From positions 186,001 through 250,000 of the forward strand of contig NZ_RFFM01000002.1 in NCBI RefSeq assembly GCF_003696365.1: DNA of 64,000 nucleotides. The letters run 5' to 3'. Each line of letters opens with the position of its first letter. Positions within the stretch are counted from its first letter, which is position 1. This document shows positions 36,846 to 47,932 of the stretch, in pieces. The position numbers were made by a program, and so were the translations under genes. The DNA is from Stutzerimonas zhaodongensis (GTDB lineage Bacteria; Pseudomonadota; Gammaproteobacteria; Pseudomonadales; Pseudomonadaceae). The notes beneath the pieces are model-generated. The model was not told the DNA's origin. It worked only from the letters and a program-made list of their open reading frames with translations, and searched no databases.

Positions 36846-38588
36846 ATGCAGAAGTCTCAAGCGTATGGACAGCGACTGTTGCGGGGCCAGACACCCACTT
36901 ACGAGCGTCTGCAACAACGCCTCGCCGAGGACGGCAAGGAAGAATCCCAGGCACCCGTAACCCTGCACTGTGGCTGGGGCCGGATACTGATCGGCCATAC
37001 CTACTCCGACCCGGCAGACCTTGCCGCCGACCTGCTGCACGAGCAGGCAGGCGAGCGGGACATCGCCTTGTATGTCGCGGCACCGCATCAGGTGCTGGCC
37101 TATGCGCCTCAGCAATTGTTCCTCGATCCGTCCGACACGTCGCGCATCTGGTTCACCGACTATCGTCCGGCTCGTCGCAGCTTCCGTGGGTTCGGTATTC
37201 GTCGCGCTCAGAGCGAGGCGGACTGGAAGGCGATCAACTGCCTGTACCAGTCCCGCGGGATGCTGCCCGTCAATCCCGAACTGTGCACACCACGGGAAGA
37301 AGGCGGCCCGGTCTATTGGCTGGCCGAAGATGACGATTCCGGCCAGATCATTGGCAGTGTCATGGGCATCAACCATCACAAGGCCTTCAACGATCCGGAA
37401 AACGGCTCAAGCCTCTGGTGCCTTGCGGTTGCACCAAGTTGTACGCGGCCAGGCGTTGGCGAAGCGCTGGTGCGACATCTGATCGAGCATTACATGGGCC
37501 GCGGGCTGGCCTATCTCGATCTGTCGGTGCTGCATGACAACAAGCAGGCCAAGGCGCTCTACGCCAAGCTTGGCTTCCGTGATCTGCAGACCTTTACCGT
37601 CAAGCGCAAGAACACCTTCAACCAACCGCTTTTCCTTGGCCCAGGGCCCGAGGCGGAGCTCAATCCATACGCCAGGATCATAGTCGACGAGGCACGGCGT
37701 CGCGGCATTGAAATCACCATCGATGATACCGAGGCCGGCCTGTTCACCCTGACCCAGGGCGGTCGAAAAGTGCGTTGCCGCGAATCGCTCTCCGACCTCA
37801 CCTCGGCCGTCAGCATGACGCTGTGCCAGGACAAGAGCCTCACTCACCGTACCCTCGCCCGTGCCGGACTCAAGTTGCCCGCTCAGCAGCTCGCTGGTTC
37901 GCCTGAGGACAACGCTGCCTTTCTCGAAAAGCATGGGAGCGTCGTGGTCAAGCCGGTTGACGGTGAACAAGGCCACGGCGTATCGGTCGACCTGCGCAAC
38001 GGTCAGGATCTGGAAGACGCGATAGCCCGAGCCAGTCAATTCGACCAGCGCGTGTTACTGGAGAGCTTCCACCCTGGCCTCGACTTACGCATTGTAGTGA
38101 TCGGCTATGAAGTGGTCGCAGCCGCAATTCGCCGACCCGCTGAAGTAGTCGGGGATGGCAGCCACACTATCCGTGAACTGATCGAAGGCCAAAGTCGCCG
38201 CCGTCAGGCGGCAACCGGCGGCGAGAGCCGAATCCCGATGGATGACGAAACCCGGCGCTGCATCACCGATGCAGGGTTCGACTACGACAGCGTTCTGCCT
38301 CAGGGGGAACACCTGGCCGTACGCCGCACCGCCAACTTGCATACCGGGGGCACGCTTGACGATGTGACCGAGCAACTGCACCCCGACCTGATCGATGCCG
38401 CCGTTCGTGCCGCCCGCGCATTGGACATCCCGGTGGTGGGCCTGGACCTGATGGTTCCAGCGGCCGATCAGCCGGACTATGTGTTCATTGAAGCGAACGA
38501 ACGAGTCGGGCTGGCCAATCATCATCCGCAACCGACCGCTGAACGCTTCGTTGATCTGCTGTTTCCTCTAAGCCACGGCACGCACTAG
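36846..38588 (+). CDS. ngg: N-acetylglutaminylglutamine synthetase (GNAT plus ATP-grasp)
   Basis: This is a 580-residue fusion that builds the NAGGN backbone. The N-terminal half contains a GNAT acetyltransferase fold (about residues 105-275; LWCLAVAPSCTRPGVGEALVRHLIEHYMG is the acetyl-CoA loop). The C-terminal half is an ATP-grasp ligase (VVVKPVDGEQGHGVSVDL; the RVLLESFHPGLDLRIVVIG segment; FIEANERVGLANHH near the end). This couples glutamine acetylation with peptide bond formation. It starts 61 bp after asnO. I prefer the ATG at 36846 over 36822 because an AAGGA lies nearby and the residues between are not family-like. Confidence 0.92.
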   Translation: MQKSQAYGQRLLRGQTPTYERLQQRLAEDGKEESQAPVTLHCGWGRILIGHTYSDPADLAADLLHEQAGERDIALYVAAPHQVLAYAPQQLFLDPSDTSRIWFTDYRPARRSFRGFGIRRAQSEADWKAINCLYQSRGMLPVNPELCTPREEGGPVYWLAEDDDSGQIIGSVMGINHHKAFNDPENGSSLWCLAVAPSCTRPGVGEALVRHLIEHYMGRGLAYLDLSVLHDNKQAKALYAKLGFRDLQTFTVKRKNTFNQPLFLGPGPEAELNPYARIIVDEARRRGIEITIDDTEAGLFTLTQGGRKVRCRESLSDLTSAVSMTLCQDKSLTHRTLARAGLKLPAQQLAGSPEDNAAFLEKHGSVVVKPVDGEQGHGVSVDLRNGQDLEDAIARASQFDQRVLLESFHPGLDLRIVVIGYEVVAAAIRRPAEVVGDGSHTIRELIEGQSRRRQAATGGESRIPMDDETRRCITDAGFDYDSVLPQGEHLAVRRTANLHTGGTLDDVTEQLHPDLIDAAVRAARALDIPVVGLDLMVPAADQPDYVFIEANERVGLANHHPQPTAERFVDLLFPLSHGTH

Positions 38589-38737
38589 TGTCGGGGTAAC
38601 GCCGCGTACTGGCGGGCTCGATATCGATGCCCGCGCCCTGGGCGCAGCCGCATCGGCAGCGCCCGCTTGCGGCACTACCGCAGCTCAACTTCACTCACAC
38701 GACCGCGGCAGCCTTTATTCGCCGCTGAGGACTGATC

Positions 38738-39937
38738 ATGACTGCAAAACTTCCAGAACCGGACATGAATTATCTGCAGCGCGTGCTGCTCGAAATGCTC
38801 GCCATTCCCAGCCCGACCGGCTTCACGGATACCATCGTCCGCTATGTCGCCGAGCGCCTGAAGGAGCTGGGCATCCCGTTCGAGCTGACTCGCCGCGGGA
38901 CCATCCGCGCCACGCTCAAGGGTCGCCGTTACAGCCCCGACCGTGCCATTGCAGCGCATCTCGACACCATCGGCGCCAGCGTGCGGGAGATTCATGAGAC
39001 CGGCCGCCTCGGCCTGTCACCGGTCGGTTGCTGGTCGAGCCGATTCGCCGAAGGCAGCCGAGTCAGCGTCTTTACCGACACAGGTGTCGTGCGCGGCAGC
39101 GTTCTGCCCCTGCTCGCGTCCGGGCACGCGTTCAACACTGCCGTAGATGAAATGCCAATCAGTTGGGACCATGTCGAACTGCGTCTGGATGGATATACGC
39201 AGAGCCGCGCCGACACCGTCGGGCTTGGCATCAACGTAGGCGACTTCGTGGCTTTCGATCCGATGCCGGAATTCACCGATAGCGGCTACATCAGCTCCCG
39301 TCACCTTGACGACAAGGCTGGTGTGGCGGCTCTACTGGCAGCTCTCAAGGCCGTGGTGGAAAGTGGCCGCGAACCTCCAATTGATTGCCACCCTCTGTTC
39401 ACCATCACCGAAGAAACGGGGTCCGGTGCCGCTGGTGCGCTGCCCTGGGATGTCAGTGAATTCGTTGGCATCGACATCGCGCCAACCGCCAAGGGCCAAG
39501 CGTCCAGCGAGCACGCCGTCACAGTGGCCATGCAGGACTCTGGCGGCCCCTATGATTTCCATCTCTCGCGCCACCTGCTGAAGCTTGCCGACAGCAACGA
39601 GATCCCCGTGCGGCGCGACCTGTTTCGCTATTACCACAGCGATGCACAGTCGGCGATCGCCGCCGGTCACGACATCCGCACCGCCCTGCTCGCCTTTGGT
39701 TGCGATGCCACCCATGGCTACGAGCGAACGCACATCGACAGCCTTACCGCCATGACCCGGCTGATCTGCGCCTATCTACTGAGCCCCCCGGTATTCGCCA
39801 GCGATGCTCATGTCGGAAAGGACTCGCTGGAAAACTTCAGCCACCAACTCGAACACGATACCCAGATGCAGAACGACACTCGTCTGCCACCTGTGGACTC
39901 AATTTTCGACAAGAGATCAGACGACTCGTCGGACTGA
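38738..39937 (+). CDS. M42-family peptidase of the NAGGN system
   Basis: This is a 399-residue metallopeptidase related to glutamyl aminopeptidase/endoglucanase M. Metal ligands lie in AIAAHLDTIG (near residue 70), SRHLDDKAGVAALLAAL (about 187-203), the EETGSGAAGAL pair with the catalytic Glu, and DATHGYERTH near the end. NAGGN clusters in Pseudomonas carry this peptidase, probably to degrade or recycle the osmolyte when stress ends. It follows ngg by 149 bp containing a hairpin (GCGGGC at 38612, GCCCGC at 38629), so it may be partly uncoupled from the synthesis genes. The start is a good ATG directly after a GAGGAC site. Confidence 0.9.
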   Translation: MTAKLPEPDMNYLQRVLLEMLAIPSPTGFTDTIVRYVAERLKELGIPFELTRRGTIRATLKGRRYSPDRAIAAHLDTIGASVREIHETGRLGLSPVGCWSSRFAEGSRVSVFTDTGVVRGSVLPLLASGHAFNTAVDEMPISWDHVELRLDGYTQSRADTVGLGINVGDFVAFDPMPEFTDSGYISSRHLDDKAGVAALLAALKAVVESGREPPIDCHPLFTITEETGSGAAGALPWDVSEFVGIDIAPTAKGQASSEHAVTVAMQDSGGPYDFHLSRHLLKLADSNEIPVRRDLFRYYHSDAQSAIAAGHDIRTALLAFGCDATHGYERTHIDSLTAMTRLICAYLLSPPVFASDAHVGKDSLENFSHQLEHDTQMQNDTRLPPVDSIFDKRSDDSSD

Positions 39938-40154
39938 GCCTCACATTTCATGATGCGCCGCCAAGTTGAGGCAATTGACGATTGCGACGCGGCGCTGATC
40001 CGGGCAAAGTCGCAGCGATTGAAATCTACCTAATGCCCGGGCTAGCCGGGCTCAGGCGAAATTGGCTTGCCATTCGCGTAATTGAAACCGCGCACGATTC
40101 ATGATCTCGCTGCATCGCCTGATCCGCTGCGACGTGCACGACCCGGATCTCATC

Positions 40155-42914
40155 ATGCTGCCGCGTTTATGCCTGGCTATCTTCCTTTACTGCCTCTGCA
40201 CGCAGGCCTGGGCGTTTGCTCCCGTACCGGTCGACTCTGAAGACTTCCGCCAGCCGCTCGGTAACTGGACCTATTTTCTCCGCGATCCTGGGGCGGAGCT
40301 TAGTGTCGCCGAAGTGTTCGCCTTGCCGGAAAAGACCTTCGAACAGGTCAGCGGGACTCATGCCAACAAAGGCAAGAACAATGCGGTGTGGTGGTTTCGC
40401 GTCGATCTCGATAACAGTCTGAGCAAGACTGTCTCAGGCTTCATCGAGGTCAATTACCCGCTGCTCGATCACATCGATCTTTATCTACGACAGCCTGACG
40501 GCAGCATAAAGCGGCAGAAGTCCGGTGATAATCAGCCGTTCAGCTCGCGTGAGGTCAAGGTCAGAAACTTCTGGTTTCCGACCGAACTGAAACCGGGTAC
40601 TTCCTCGCTCCTGCTCCGTATCGAAAGCACCAGCACGTTGTACGTCCCGCTGTATTTCAGTACCTACGTTGCAAACGCGGCGGCAGCCGAAGGCACGATG
40701 GGGTTGGCCGGCGCCTTCTATGGCGTGCTGTTCGCGATGTTCTGCTACAACTTCTTCTTGTTCCTTTCGCTACGTGAGCCGGCCTACTTCTGGTATCTCG
40801 TCTATAACGTCAACGTGGGTCTGTTCGCACTCAGCTTCGACGGGATGTTGGTCAAGTGGCTGACTGACGACGGGCGCATAATTTCCATGGGCATCTACGC
40901 CCTGATGCTCAGCCACTGCCTGATTTCCATCCAGTTCAGCCGGCACTTCCTGCACACGCGCGAACTCTTCCCGCGACTCGACTTTGCGCTGCGCGTGGCG
41001 CTGCTGGTGTCTCTCGGCGCCCTGCTCTCGGGGCTGGTTTTCGACCTGCAAACCTGGAGCATCCTCGCCAGCGTCATGGTCATCATCTCCTCGATCGGAC
41101 TTCTGTTTACCGGTGCGTTCGTCTGGCGCCGTGGTGTTCGTTATGGGCTGTACTACACCCTGGCCTGGGGCGTGTTGCTGCTGACCTTCGTCATCGTTAC
41201 GGCAGGTTCCCTGGGCATCAATCTGTTCGGCATGTACGGGTCGTCGATCGTGAAGATCGGCATCGCATTCGAGCTGATCACCCTGTCCATCGGATTGGCC
41301 GATCGCATCAATCTGCTCAAGGAAGAAGGCTTCAGATCACGCCAGGCTGCGGAACGGGCAGAGAGCGAGAACCAGGCGAAAAGTCGTTTCCTGGCGAAGA
41401 TGAGTCATGAGATCCGCACGCCTCTCAATGGTGTGCTCGGGATGCTGCAACTGCTTCGCGACACTTCGCTGGACCGTAATCAGCGCTTCTATCTGGACAC
41501 CATTACAAGCTCAAGCACATCGCTGATGTCGGTGATCAACGACATCCTCGATTACGCTCGAATCGGCGCCGGCAAGCTGGTGCTGGAGGATATCGAGTTC
41601 GATCTCGAGGCGCTGGTCTCCGAAACCACCAGCCTGTTTACGGCGCAGGCGCTGGGCAAGGAGGTCCAGCTGCACACCAGCATCTCGACAGGCGTCCCGC
41701 GACGGGTGCGAGGCGATCCCACTCGGCTCAAACAAGTGCTGCTGAACCTGTTGAGCAATGCGATGAAGTTCACTGAGAAAGGCTTTGTCATGCTCGAGGT
41801 CGGGCGTCAGGGGCCCCATGACGCGCGCAGCCTTGTCTTTTCGGTCACAGACAGCGGTATCGGTATGCGAAGCGAAGTGCTCTCGCAGCTCTTCGTATCG
41901 TTCTCCCAAGGCGATTCGAGCACCACGCGCCGTTACGGTGGCAGTGGGCTGGGGCTGGTCATCAGCAAGGAGCTGGTGGAAATGATGGGTGGGCAGATTG
42001 AGGTGCACAGCGCTCCGGGTCAGGGCAGTCGCTTCAGCTTCGCGTTACCGCTGCGCCCTGCGGGAGCTGGCCACGATCCGCTTACCGCGCTTCTGGAGGG
42101 CCGCACGGCGGTCATTGCGTCCCAGGACATCCATTCACTCGATGCCATGGGCAATCTGCTGACGCGTTGGGGGATGCGCGTGGTGCGCTGCGAAGAGCCG
42201 CAGCGACTGCCCCGTTATCTAGGCAGCCATGCCGCAAGACCATTGCTCATCATCATGGCGCCCTGGCCCGGGAAGCCTGAAGAGTGGATGACACCTTTAA
42301 GCGGCCAGCTTGAACCGAACCAGCGCGTGATGCTGTTCTGCCCGCCGCAAACCCAGGCTCCGTCGGCGGCCAGCACCCTGCGCTTGGTCCGCTTGCCGCT
42401 TCCCCTGCTGCTGGGCCCGCTACGCGACGCCCTGAATAGACTCTATCAACCCACCGGCACCGCTCCGACCCAGACACTCCTTCCGGTCACTGCTGAGAAG
42501 CGAACACGCCCGCGCATCCTCGTCGCCGAGGACAATCCCGTCAGCCAGATGGTGGTCTCGAGCCTGTTGCGCAAGCGTGGTTACGAAGTCGCGGTTGCAG
42601 AGAACGGCCGCAGGGCCGTAACGGCCTATCGTGACAATCCTTCTGCCACGCAGCTGATCCTGATGGACTGCGAGATGCCTGAGCTCGATGGCTTTGAAGC
42701 AAGCCGGCAGATTCGAACGCTGGAAGCCGAACAGGGCCTAACGCCGGTACCGATCGTCGCGCTCACCGCGCATGTGCTTGAAGTTCATCGCCAGCAGGGT
42801 CGCGATGCGGGCATGAATGACTTCATCGGCAAACCGCTGGATAGCGAGCAGCTGTATGCTTGCCTTGATCGCTATCTAGGCGCTCCGATCCCGGAACACC
42901 ACTCTCCCAACTGA
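40155..42914 (+). CDS. Hybrid sensor histidine kinase with 7TMR-DISM input
   Basis: The product has 919 residues. A signal peptide ([20 protein letters not shown]) leads into an extracytoplasmic 7TMR-DISMED2-type domain (about 20-165), then seven membrane helices (about 180-390), and a histidine kinase core with [18 protein letters not shown], the N box [10 protein letters not shown] and G box [19 protein letters not shown] diverged middle domain follows, then a C-terminal receiver with phospho-acceptor in [13 protein letters not shown]. It may sense carbohydrate-like ligands. No Hpt or response-regulator gene is adjacent. The ATG at 40101 is also possible (18 more residues), but the signal peptide favours 40155. 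It follows the NAGGN genes but has its own 217-bp upstream region. Confidence 0.9.
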   Translation: MLPRLCLAIFLYCLCTQAWAFAPVPVDSEDFRQPLGNWTYFLRDPGAELSVAEVFALPEKTFEQVSGTHANKGKNNAVWWFRVDLDNSLSKTVSGFIEVNYPLLDHIDLYLRQPDGSIKRQKSGDNQPFSSREVKVRNFWFPTELKPGTSSLLLRIESTSTLYVPLYFSTYVANAAAAEGTMGLAGAFYGVLFAMFCYNFFLFLSLREPAYFWYLVYNVNVGLFALSFDGMLVKWLTDDGRIISMGIYALMLSHCLISIQFSRHFLHTRELFPRLDFALRVALLVSLGALLSGLVFDLQTWSILASVMVIISSIGLLFTGAFVWRRGVRYGLYYTLAWGVLLLTFVIVTAGSLGINLFGMYGSSIVKIGIAFELITLSIGLADRINLLKEEGFRSRQAAERAESENQAKSRFLAKMSHEIRTPLNGVLGMLQLLRDTSLDRNQRFYLDTITSSSTSLMSVINDILDYARIGAGKLVLEDIEFDLEALVSETTSLFTAQALGKEVQLHTSISTGVPRRVRGDPTRLKQVLLNLLSNAMKFTEKGFVMLEVGRQGPHDARSLVFSVTDSGIGMRSEVLSQLFVSFSQGDSSTTRRYGGSGLGLVISKELVEMMGGQIEVHSAPGQGSRFSFALPLRPAGAGHDPLTALLEGRTAVIASQDIHSLDAMGNLLTRWGMRVVRCEEPQRLPRYLGSHAARPLLIIMAPWPGKPEEWMTPLSGQLEPNQRVMLFCPPQTQAPSAASTLRLVRLPLPLLLGPLRDALNRLYQPTGTAPTQTLLPVTAEKRTRPRILVAEDNPVSQMVVSSLLRKRGYEVAVAENGRRAVTAYRDNPSATQLILMDCEMPELDGFEASRQIRTLEAEQGLTPVPIVALTAHVLEVHRQQGRDAGMNDFIGKPLDSEQLYACLDRYLGAPIPEHHSPN

Positions 42915-42923
42915 TCCGACCTC

Positions 42924-43154
42924 ATGCTTATCCCATACGACCAGCTCGAACCCGACACCCTCACGTGCCTCATCGAGGACTTCGTGACACGCGAGGGCAC
43001 CGATAATGGTGACGAAACGCCCCTGCAAACTCGGGTGGAGCGCGTCAGGCATGCGTTGAACAAAGGCAGCGCGGTGATCGTCTTTGACGCCGACAACCAG
43101 CAATGCCAGCTGGCATTGAAACGAGACGTGCCCAAGGAATGGCTGGAGGACTGA
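42924..43154 (+). CDS. YheU-family small protein
   Basis: This is an acidic 76-residue protein that starts MLIPYDQLEPDTLTCLIEDFVTREGTDNGD, the hallmark of the YheU family found across gammaproteobacteria. The function is unknown. It lies 9 bp after the hybrid kinase gene, so it is almost certainly co-transcribed. No membrane segment or signal is present. Confidence 0.85.
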   Translation: MLIPYDQLEPDTLTCLIEDFVTREGTDNGDETPLQTRVERVRHALNKGSAVIVFDADNQQCQLALKRDVPKEWLED

Positions 43155-43157
43155 GGC

Positions 43158-43580
43158 TCAGCCCAGCACTCCGCCGTCGCGCTCCCAGGCGCAGCGTATG
43201 CGCAAATCGCGTTGGTGCGGGCTATGCGAGCCGCTTTCGGTCTCCCAACGAAAGGTATGGGTGCCGTTGAGCTCGGTTTCCAGATGAACTACCGCGCTCG
43301 TCCAGTAGAGTTCATGCAGCAATGCCTCGAAGTGACGTACCCAGAGCGCCCACTCGTACTCGATCGCACGGTAGCTGGCGCCGAAGTGAATAACCTGGGT
43401 CTGATAGAGGCCCTCCTCCGCGCAACAGGAAAACATCTCCCGGCCGATGAAGGGCCAGCCGTCGCCCTGTGGCAGGCGATCCAGCGCGCGGCGATTCACT
43501 GCACGGCGTTGCCCGCATTCATCAGGGTCGGATGAAGGCCAGCCACGGATGCTGCCATAGAGGATGGATTCCGGCTCCAC
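43158..43580 (-). CDS. Conserved hypothetical protein, GTG start
   Basis: The product has 140 residues, Trp- and His-rich, with no signal peptide or membrane segment. The start is GTG at 43580: a stop lies six codons upstream and no other start codon falls between. I recognise it as the kind of small conserved protein found beside the sensor/YheU genes in Pseudomonas, but I cannot name a domain. The frame ends three bases from the convergent YheU gene. The composition (many charged and aromatic residues and a long uninterrupted frame) supports coding, and no larger frame competes on the other strand. Confidence 0.6.
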   Translation of the reverse strand: MEPESILYGSIRGWPSSDPDECGQRRAVNRRALDRLPQGDGWPFIGREMFSCCAEEGLYQTQVIHFGASYRAIEYEWALWVRHFEALLHELYWTSAVVHLETELNGTHTFRWETESGSHSPHQRDLRIRCAWERDGGVLG

Positions 43581-43706
43581 TGGGCGACTCTCGATTCAAA
43601 GACCACGATGGTAGCCAAATTCAGCCCGTCTTCCAGCACCTGCGCCCTATTGAACGAGACGGCGCTGCGCAATAGTGACGCAGACCACAACCTCTCGCGA
43701 AGGCCT

Positions 43707-44879
43707 TCAGCGAGAGCTGCCCGCCGCGGGATCCAGCCGAGGCGCCAGGCGGAAAGCGAGTACTGACATCAATGCCGACATGCCCGCCAGGACCAGAAAT
43801 GGCCAGCGGTAGTCACCGGCGATGTCACGCCCCAGACCAGTCAACACCGGGCTGAAGCACGCGAGGGAGTAACCGGTACAAAGCATCATCGCCGTCAGCC
43901 GACTCACAGCCAGCGGCGTAGTCGCTTCGTACATCGGCAATACGAGCGACATGGAAAATGTCCCGTTCAACGCCACGCCCAACAGCATGCAAGTCATCAG
44001 GGGCGTGACCTGAGGAAACCATGCGATGACAAACAAGCAAGCGGTGGCCAGCACCCCGCACCCCGCCATCATCAGATGTCGGTTGCCGAAGCGCTGCGCT
44101 AGCCAGGGCATGGCGAAGGCACTCGGCAGCCCTATCAGCATGAAGCCGCTGAAGAAGGCGTTGCTCTGTAGAAGGCTGAATCCGGCTTCGTGATAGCGCG
44201 CCACCAGCCAGGTCGCCAACGCATAGAAAAGACCGGCCTGCAGCGCAAAATAGATGCTCACCAGCCAGGCGCGGGGCTGCCCCCAAGGCAGGCCCGCGCG
44301 GTGTTCAACGGCAGCTTCAGGCTGGTTGGGCAGTCGGCACCATACGACCAGCGCCAGGAGTGCAGGGATTGCCCAAAGCGCCAGGCCCAGTGTCCAGCGC
44401 TGCCCCAGCACCTGAGTGGCGGGCGCGGTCAGCACTACACCGATAGTCCCGCCAACCGCCATGCTGAGCGAGTAAAACGCCGCCGTCTTGCCCATGCTGT
44501 CGAGGAAGTACCGCTTGATGAAACCCGACAACAGCGGCCCTGCAACAGCTATACCGGCACCCACCATGGCAGCCGTCCCAATCAACATCACCGGGTTCTC
44601 ACCAAACAGCCGCAGCAGCAGTGCAACCCCGATGAGCGCTAGGCAGGAAGCGATCGTGCGCTCCAACCCGAAACGTACGGCCAACCGCGGCGCCAGAGGC
44701 GCCAGCAACCCCATCAGCAGAACAGGTAATGCAGTGGTGAGGCTGATCAGGCTTCTGCTGAGGCTAAGCTCCTCGGCGATGCGCTCGATCAATGGGGCAA
44801 AAGATGTGATACCGGGGCGAAGATTGATGGCGGCAAGCACCAGAGCCAGCATGAGCAGCCAGCGAGATGGGTTTTTCAC
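43707..44879 (-). CDS. MFS transporter, CynX/NimT family
   Basis: This is a 390-residue inner-membrane carrier with 12 predicted helices. The first helix contains AAINLRPGITSFAPLIERIAEELSLS, the strong signature of the CynX/NimT branch (cyanate, 2-nitroimidazole and related exporters). GLLAPLAPRLAVRFGLERTI is the usual loop 2-3 motif. The substrate is not predictable. It stands alone on the minus strand between a hypothetical gene and a short-chain dehydrogenase gene. The ATG at 44879 is preceded only by a weak GGATTCACTG. Confidence 0.88.
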   Translation of the reverse strand: MKNPSRWLLMLALVLAAINLRPGITSFAPLIERIAEELSLSRSLISLTTALPVLLMGLLAPLAPRLAVRFGLERTIASCLALIGVALLLRLFGENPVMLIGTAAMVGAGIAVAGPLLSGFIKRYFLDSMGKTAAFYSLSMAVGGTIGVVLTAPATQVLGQRWTLGLALWAIPALLALVVWCRLPNQPEAAVEHRAGLPWGQPRAWLVSIYFALQAGLFYALATWLVARYHEAGFSLLQSNAFFSGFMLIGLPSAFAMPWLAQRFGNRHLMMAGCGVLATACLFVIAWFPQVTPLMTCMLLGVALNGTFSMSLVLPMYEATTPLAVSRLTAMMLCTGYSLACFSPVLTGLGRDIAGDYRWPFLVLAGMSALMSVLAFRLAPRLDPAAGSSR

Positions 44880-44962
44880 AGTGAATCCATGAGGTCGGAC
44901 GGGATCGGACAGGCAACCCTACTCCCGACCCCGGATCACGGCAAGCAAAACGGACCGCCTGG

Positions 44963-45769
44963 TCAGGTTTTGCTTTTCTTGCGCTTCTTCTCCGCCAGCA
45001 CCGCCATTTCGTCGTAGATCGCCTGCGGGTTTTGCTGCTTGATCTTCCAGGCCATGCGTCCCTCCTCGTGCGGGAGGATCATGAAGACGCCTTCGGCAAC
45101 CTGGCCATAGATGTAGTCAGCGATGTCTGCGGCAGTAATGGGCGAAGCTTCAAGCAGCTTGCTGATCTGCGCCTTCATGTTCGGAGTCGGCCCCCGATAG
45201 GAGTCCATCAGATTGGTCTGGAAGAATGATGGACATACCACATGCACGCCTACATTCTGCTGCTTCAGTTCGACCAGCAGGCTTTCGGACAAGGCGACCA
45301 CACCAGCTTTTGCCACGTTGTAATTGCTCATCCCGGGCGCCTGCATCAATGCGGCCATGGAGGCGATATTGATGATCTTGCCATGGCTGGCCTGCACCAG
45401 CGGCAGAAAAGCCTTGCAGCCCTTGACCACACCCATCAGGTTGATCGCGATCTGCCAATCCCAGTCTTCCAGCGACAGTTCATCGAAGAAACCGCCCGAT
45501 GCGACGCCCGCGTTATTGACCACCACGTCGATACCGCCGAGCTTGGCCTCGCAGGCCTGCGCCAGGCCGGTCAGCTGGCTGTAATCACGAACGTCGCAAC
45601 GTTGAGTGAACCCATCGCCGCCTGCTTCGCGCACCATTTTCAGAGTTTCTGCCAGGCCGGCCTCGTTGACATCCGACAGGGCCAATTGCCAGCCCTCGCG
45701 CGCCCATCGCAAGGCGATTTCGCGACCAAGGCCGGAACCGGCACCAGTGACCATCATGCGGTTTTGCAT
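44963..45769 (-). CDS. Short-chain dehydrogenase/reductase (SDR)
   Basis: This is a 268-residue classical SDR. The nucleotide-binding motif TGAGSGLGR starts near residue 8, NNAGVASGG lies near 88, and the catalytic Ser is in INIASMAALM, with Tyr-x-x-x-Lys in SNYNVAKAGV. An Asp after the second strand (ALSDVNEAG) suggests NAD preference. The C terminus is strongly basic (AEKKRKKSKT). The substrate is unknown. The neighbours on either side are unrelated, so it is probably expressed alone. Confidence 0.9.
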   Translation of the reverse strand: MQNRMMVTGAGSGLGREIALRWAREGWQLALSDVNEAGLAETLKMVREAGGDGFTQRCDVRDYSQLTGLAQACEAKLGGIDVVVNNAGVASGGFFDELSLEDWDWQIAINLMGVVKGCKAFLPLVQASHGKIINIASMAALMQAPGMSNYNVAKAGVVALSESLLVELKQQNVGVHVVCPSFFQTNLMDSYRGPTPNMKAQISKLLEASPITAADIADYIYGQVAEGVFMILPHEEGRMAWKIKQQNPQAIYDEMAVLAEKKRKKSKT

Positions 45770-45914
45770 CGTTTGTAACCTTTTGTTCGTTGAGTTGCCA
45801 GGAGTCTAGCGAAAGCCAACGCAGGCTCCGGCCTCTATCGAAATGCTGAATGACGGTCATGTCTCGTGCCCGATTTGATGCTTCTTTCTCAAGCCACAGC
45901 AATATTCTCAAGGC

Positions 45915-45942
45915 GAAAAAAAAGGCAGCCCGAGGGCTGCCT
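45915..45942 (-). terminator. Intrinsic terminator of the yjcH-actP operon
   Basis: AGGCAGCC (45923-45930) and GGCTGCCT (45935-45942) pair, and on the minus strand the stem is followed by a run of eight or nine T residues. It lies 20 bases past the actP stop. Confidence 0.92.
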
Positions 45943-45962
45943 CTCAACATATCGCTCAGCGG

Positions 45963-47618
45963 TCAGTGAGCAACCGCGCCGCTGGAACCGAGCCCGGTCT
46001 GCGAACGAACGAACTGCGAGAAGAACCGCTCCCGCTCCAGGTTCGCCGACCTCGACTTGTCGGTGACCGAGAAGAACCATATTCCAGCGAACGCCACGAT
46101 CATTGAGAACAGCGCTGGGTATTTGTACGGGAAAATGGCTTGGGAATAGCCAAACACATCGACCCATACGGTCGGGCTGATGACGGTCAGGATCAACGCA
46201 GTAGCGAGGCCCAGCGAACCGCCGATCAAAGCGCCGCGTGTGCTTAGTCCTTTCCAGTACATCGAGAGGAACAGCACTGGGAAGTTACAGCTGGCTGCGA
46301 TCGAGAACGCAAGACCGACCATGAACGCGATGTTCTGCTTTTCGAAGATGATGCCCAGCAGGATTGCCAATACACCCAGGCTCAACGTGGTGATCCTGGT
46401 AACCCGCATCTCGTCCTCTTCCTTCGCCTTGCCCTTCTTGATCACGCAAGCGTAGAGATCATGGGAAACAGCCGAGGCACCGGCCAACGTCAGACCGGCA
46501 ACGACCGCGAGAATAGTGGCGAAGGCCACGGCGGAGATGAAGCCAAGGAACAGATTGCCGCCCACCGCGCTGGCCAGGTGGATCGCCACCATGTTGGTCC
46601 CGCCGATGATGGCGCCTGCCCCGTCCTTGAACTCAGGATTGGTGCTGACCAGCAGAATTGCGCCGAAGCCGATGATGAAGGTCAGGATGTAGAAGTAGCC
46701 GATGAAGCCGGTCGCATAAAACACGCTCTTACGGGCTTCCTTGGCATCCGCAACAGTGAAGAAGCGCATCAGGATGTGCGGCAGTCCGGCCGTACCGAAC
46801 ATCAGCGCCAACCCAAGGGATATCGCCGAGATCGGGTCGGAGACCAGGCCACCCGGACTCATGATTGCCGAACCATTCTCGTGGATGCTCACCGCTTCGG
46901 CGAAGAGGCTGCCGAAGTCGAAGTTCACGGCTTTCATCACCATGATGGCCATGAAGCTAGCGCCAGAAAGCAACAGGACAGCCTTGATGATCTGCACCCA
47001 GGTCGTCGCCAGCATCCCGCCGAATAGTACATACATGACCATCAGCACACCGACCAACACCACAGCCACGTAGTAGTCCAGGCCGAACAGCAACTGAATC
47101 AACTTGCCGGCGCCCACCATCTGCGCGATCAGGTAGAACGCCACCACAATCAGCGAGCCGAAGGCCGACAGGATGCGGATCTGGGTTTGGCCGAGGCGAT
47201 AGGAGGCTACATCCGAGAAGGTGAACTTGCCCAAATTGCGAAGTCGCTCGGCCATCAGGAAGAGAATCACCGGCCATCCAACCAGAAAGCCGATGGAATA
47301 GATCAGTCCGTCATAGCCGCTGGTATATACAAGCGCCGAAATACCCAGGAATGACGCGGCCGACATGAAGTCGCCCGCAATCGCCAAACCGTTCTGGAAC
47401 CCGGTGATGCTGCCCCCGGCGGTGTAGTAGTCGGCCGTGGACGTATTGCGCTTGGCTGCCCACTTGGTGATGCCCATGGTGAAAACGATGAACGCCACAA
47501 ACATGAAGATGGCGGTGTAGTTCGTCGGCTGTTTCTCGACTGCGCCAGTGATGGCGTCAGCGAGCAACAAGGGCGACGCAGCCAGGAGAACGGCGGCGAA
47601 CAAGAGGCGCATGATCAT
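45963..47618 (-). CDS. actP: Cation/acetate symporter ActP
   Basis: ActP is a sodium:solute symporter for acetate and other short-chain acids. The 551-residue product is the length of E. coli ActP. A signal-like first segment ([18 protein letters not shown]) is followed by about 13 helices. Family signatures are [30 protein letters not shown] and [16 protein letters not shown], plus [16 protein letters not shown]. The ATG at 47618 shares one base with the yjcH stop (TAATG). The much longer frame to 48008 would swallow yjcH and is not credible. acs is not in the window. Confidence 0.94.
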   Translation of the reverse strand: MIMRLLFAAVLLAASPLLLADAITGAVEKQPTNYTAIFMFVAFIVFTMGITKWAAKRNTSTADYYTAGGSITGFQNGLAIAGDFMSAASFLGISALVYTSGYDGLIYSIGFLVGWPVILFLMAERLRNLGKFTFSDVASYRLGQTQIRILSAFGSLIVVAFYLIAQMVGAGKLIQLLFGLDYYVAVVLVGVLMVMYVLFGGMLATTWVQIIKAVLLLSGASFMAIMVMKAVNFDFGSLFAEAVSIHENGSAIMSPGGLVSDPISAISLGLALMFGTAGLPHILMRFFTVADAKEARKSVFYATGFIGYFYILTFIIGFGAILLVSTNPEFKDGAGAIIGGTNMVAIHLASAVGGNLFLGFISAVAFATILAVVAGLTLAGASAVSHDLYACVIKKGKAKEEDEMRVTRITTLSLGVLAILLGIIFEKQNIAFMVGLAFSIAASCNFPVLFLSMYWKGLSTRGALIGGSLGLATALILTVISPTVWVDVFGYSQAIFPYKYPALFSMIVAFAGIWFFSVTDKSRSANLERERFFSQFVRSQTGLGSSGAVAH

Positions 47619-47932
47619 TATTTTTGAGCCTCTTCGAGGATTTCCTGATTGATGCGATCGAACTCGCCATTGGCCCGCTGGACATAGATGCCAGTGAGAA
47701 TGAACGCCATGAAGATCACACCGACACCCACCGGGATGCCCCAGGTAGTAACGGTATCCGCCCCAAGAGGAATGCCAAGAATCGCGGGTTCGAATGCGAT
47801 CAGAAGGATGAACGCGAGGTAGGCACCAAGCATTAGCGCCGACAGCAGCCATGCAAATCGACCGCGTTTTGCGACCAGTTCCTGAAACCGCGGGTTGGCA
47901 TAGATCTGCCGATAGATTTCTTCGTTCTGCAT
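47618..47932 (-). CDS. yjcH: DUF485 protein YjcH, partner of ActP
   Basis: This is a 104-residue inner-membrane protein with two hydrophobic helices (about 28-48 and 64-86). The N terminus reads [20 protein letters not shown], the DUF485 motif, and a charged C-terminal tail follows. It is nearly always encoded immediately before actP, and here is translationally coupled to it. Its exact role in acetate uptake is unknown. The promoter must lie in the 260-bp gap upstream, which is AT-rich between 48025 and 48080, but I cannot assign boxes. Confidence 0.9.
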   Translation of the reverse strand: MQNEEIYRQIYANPRFQELVAKRGRFAWLLSALMLGAYLAFILLIAFEPAILGIPLGADTVTTWGIPVGVGVIFMAFILTGIYVQRANGEFDRINQEILEEAQK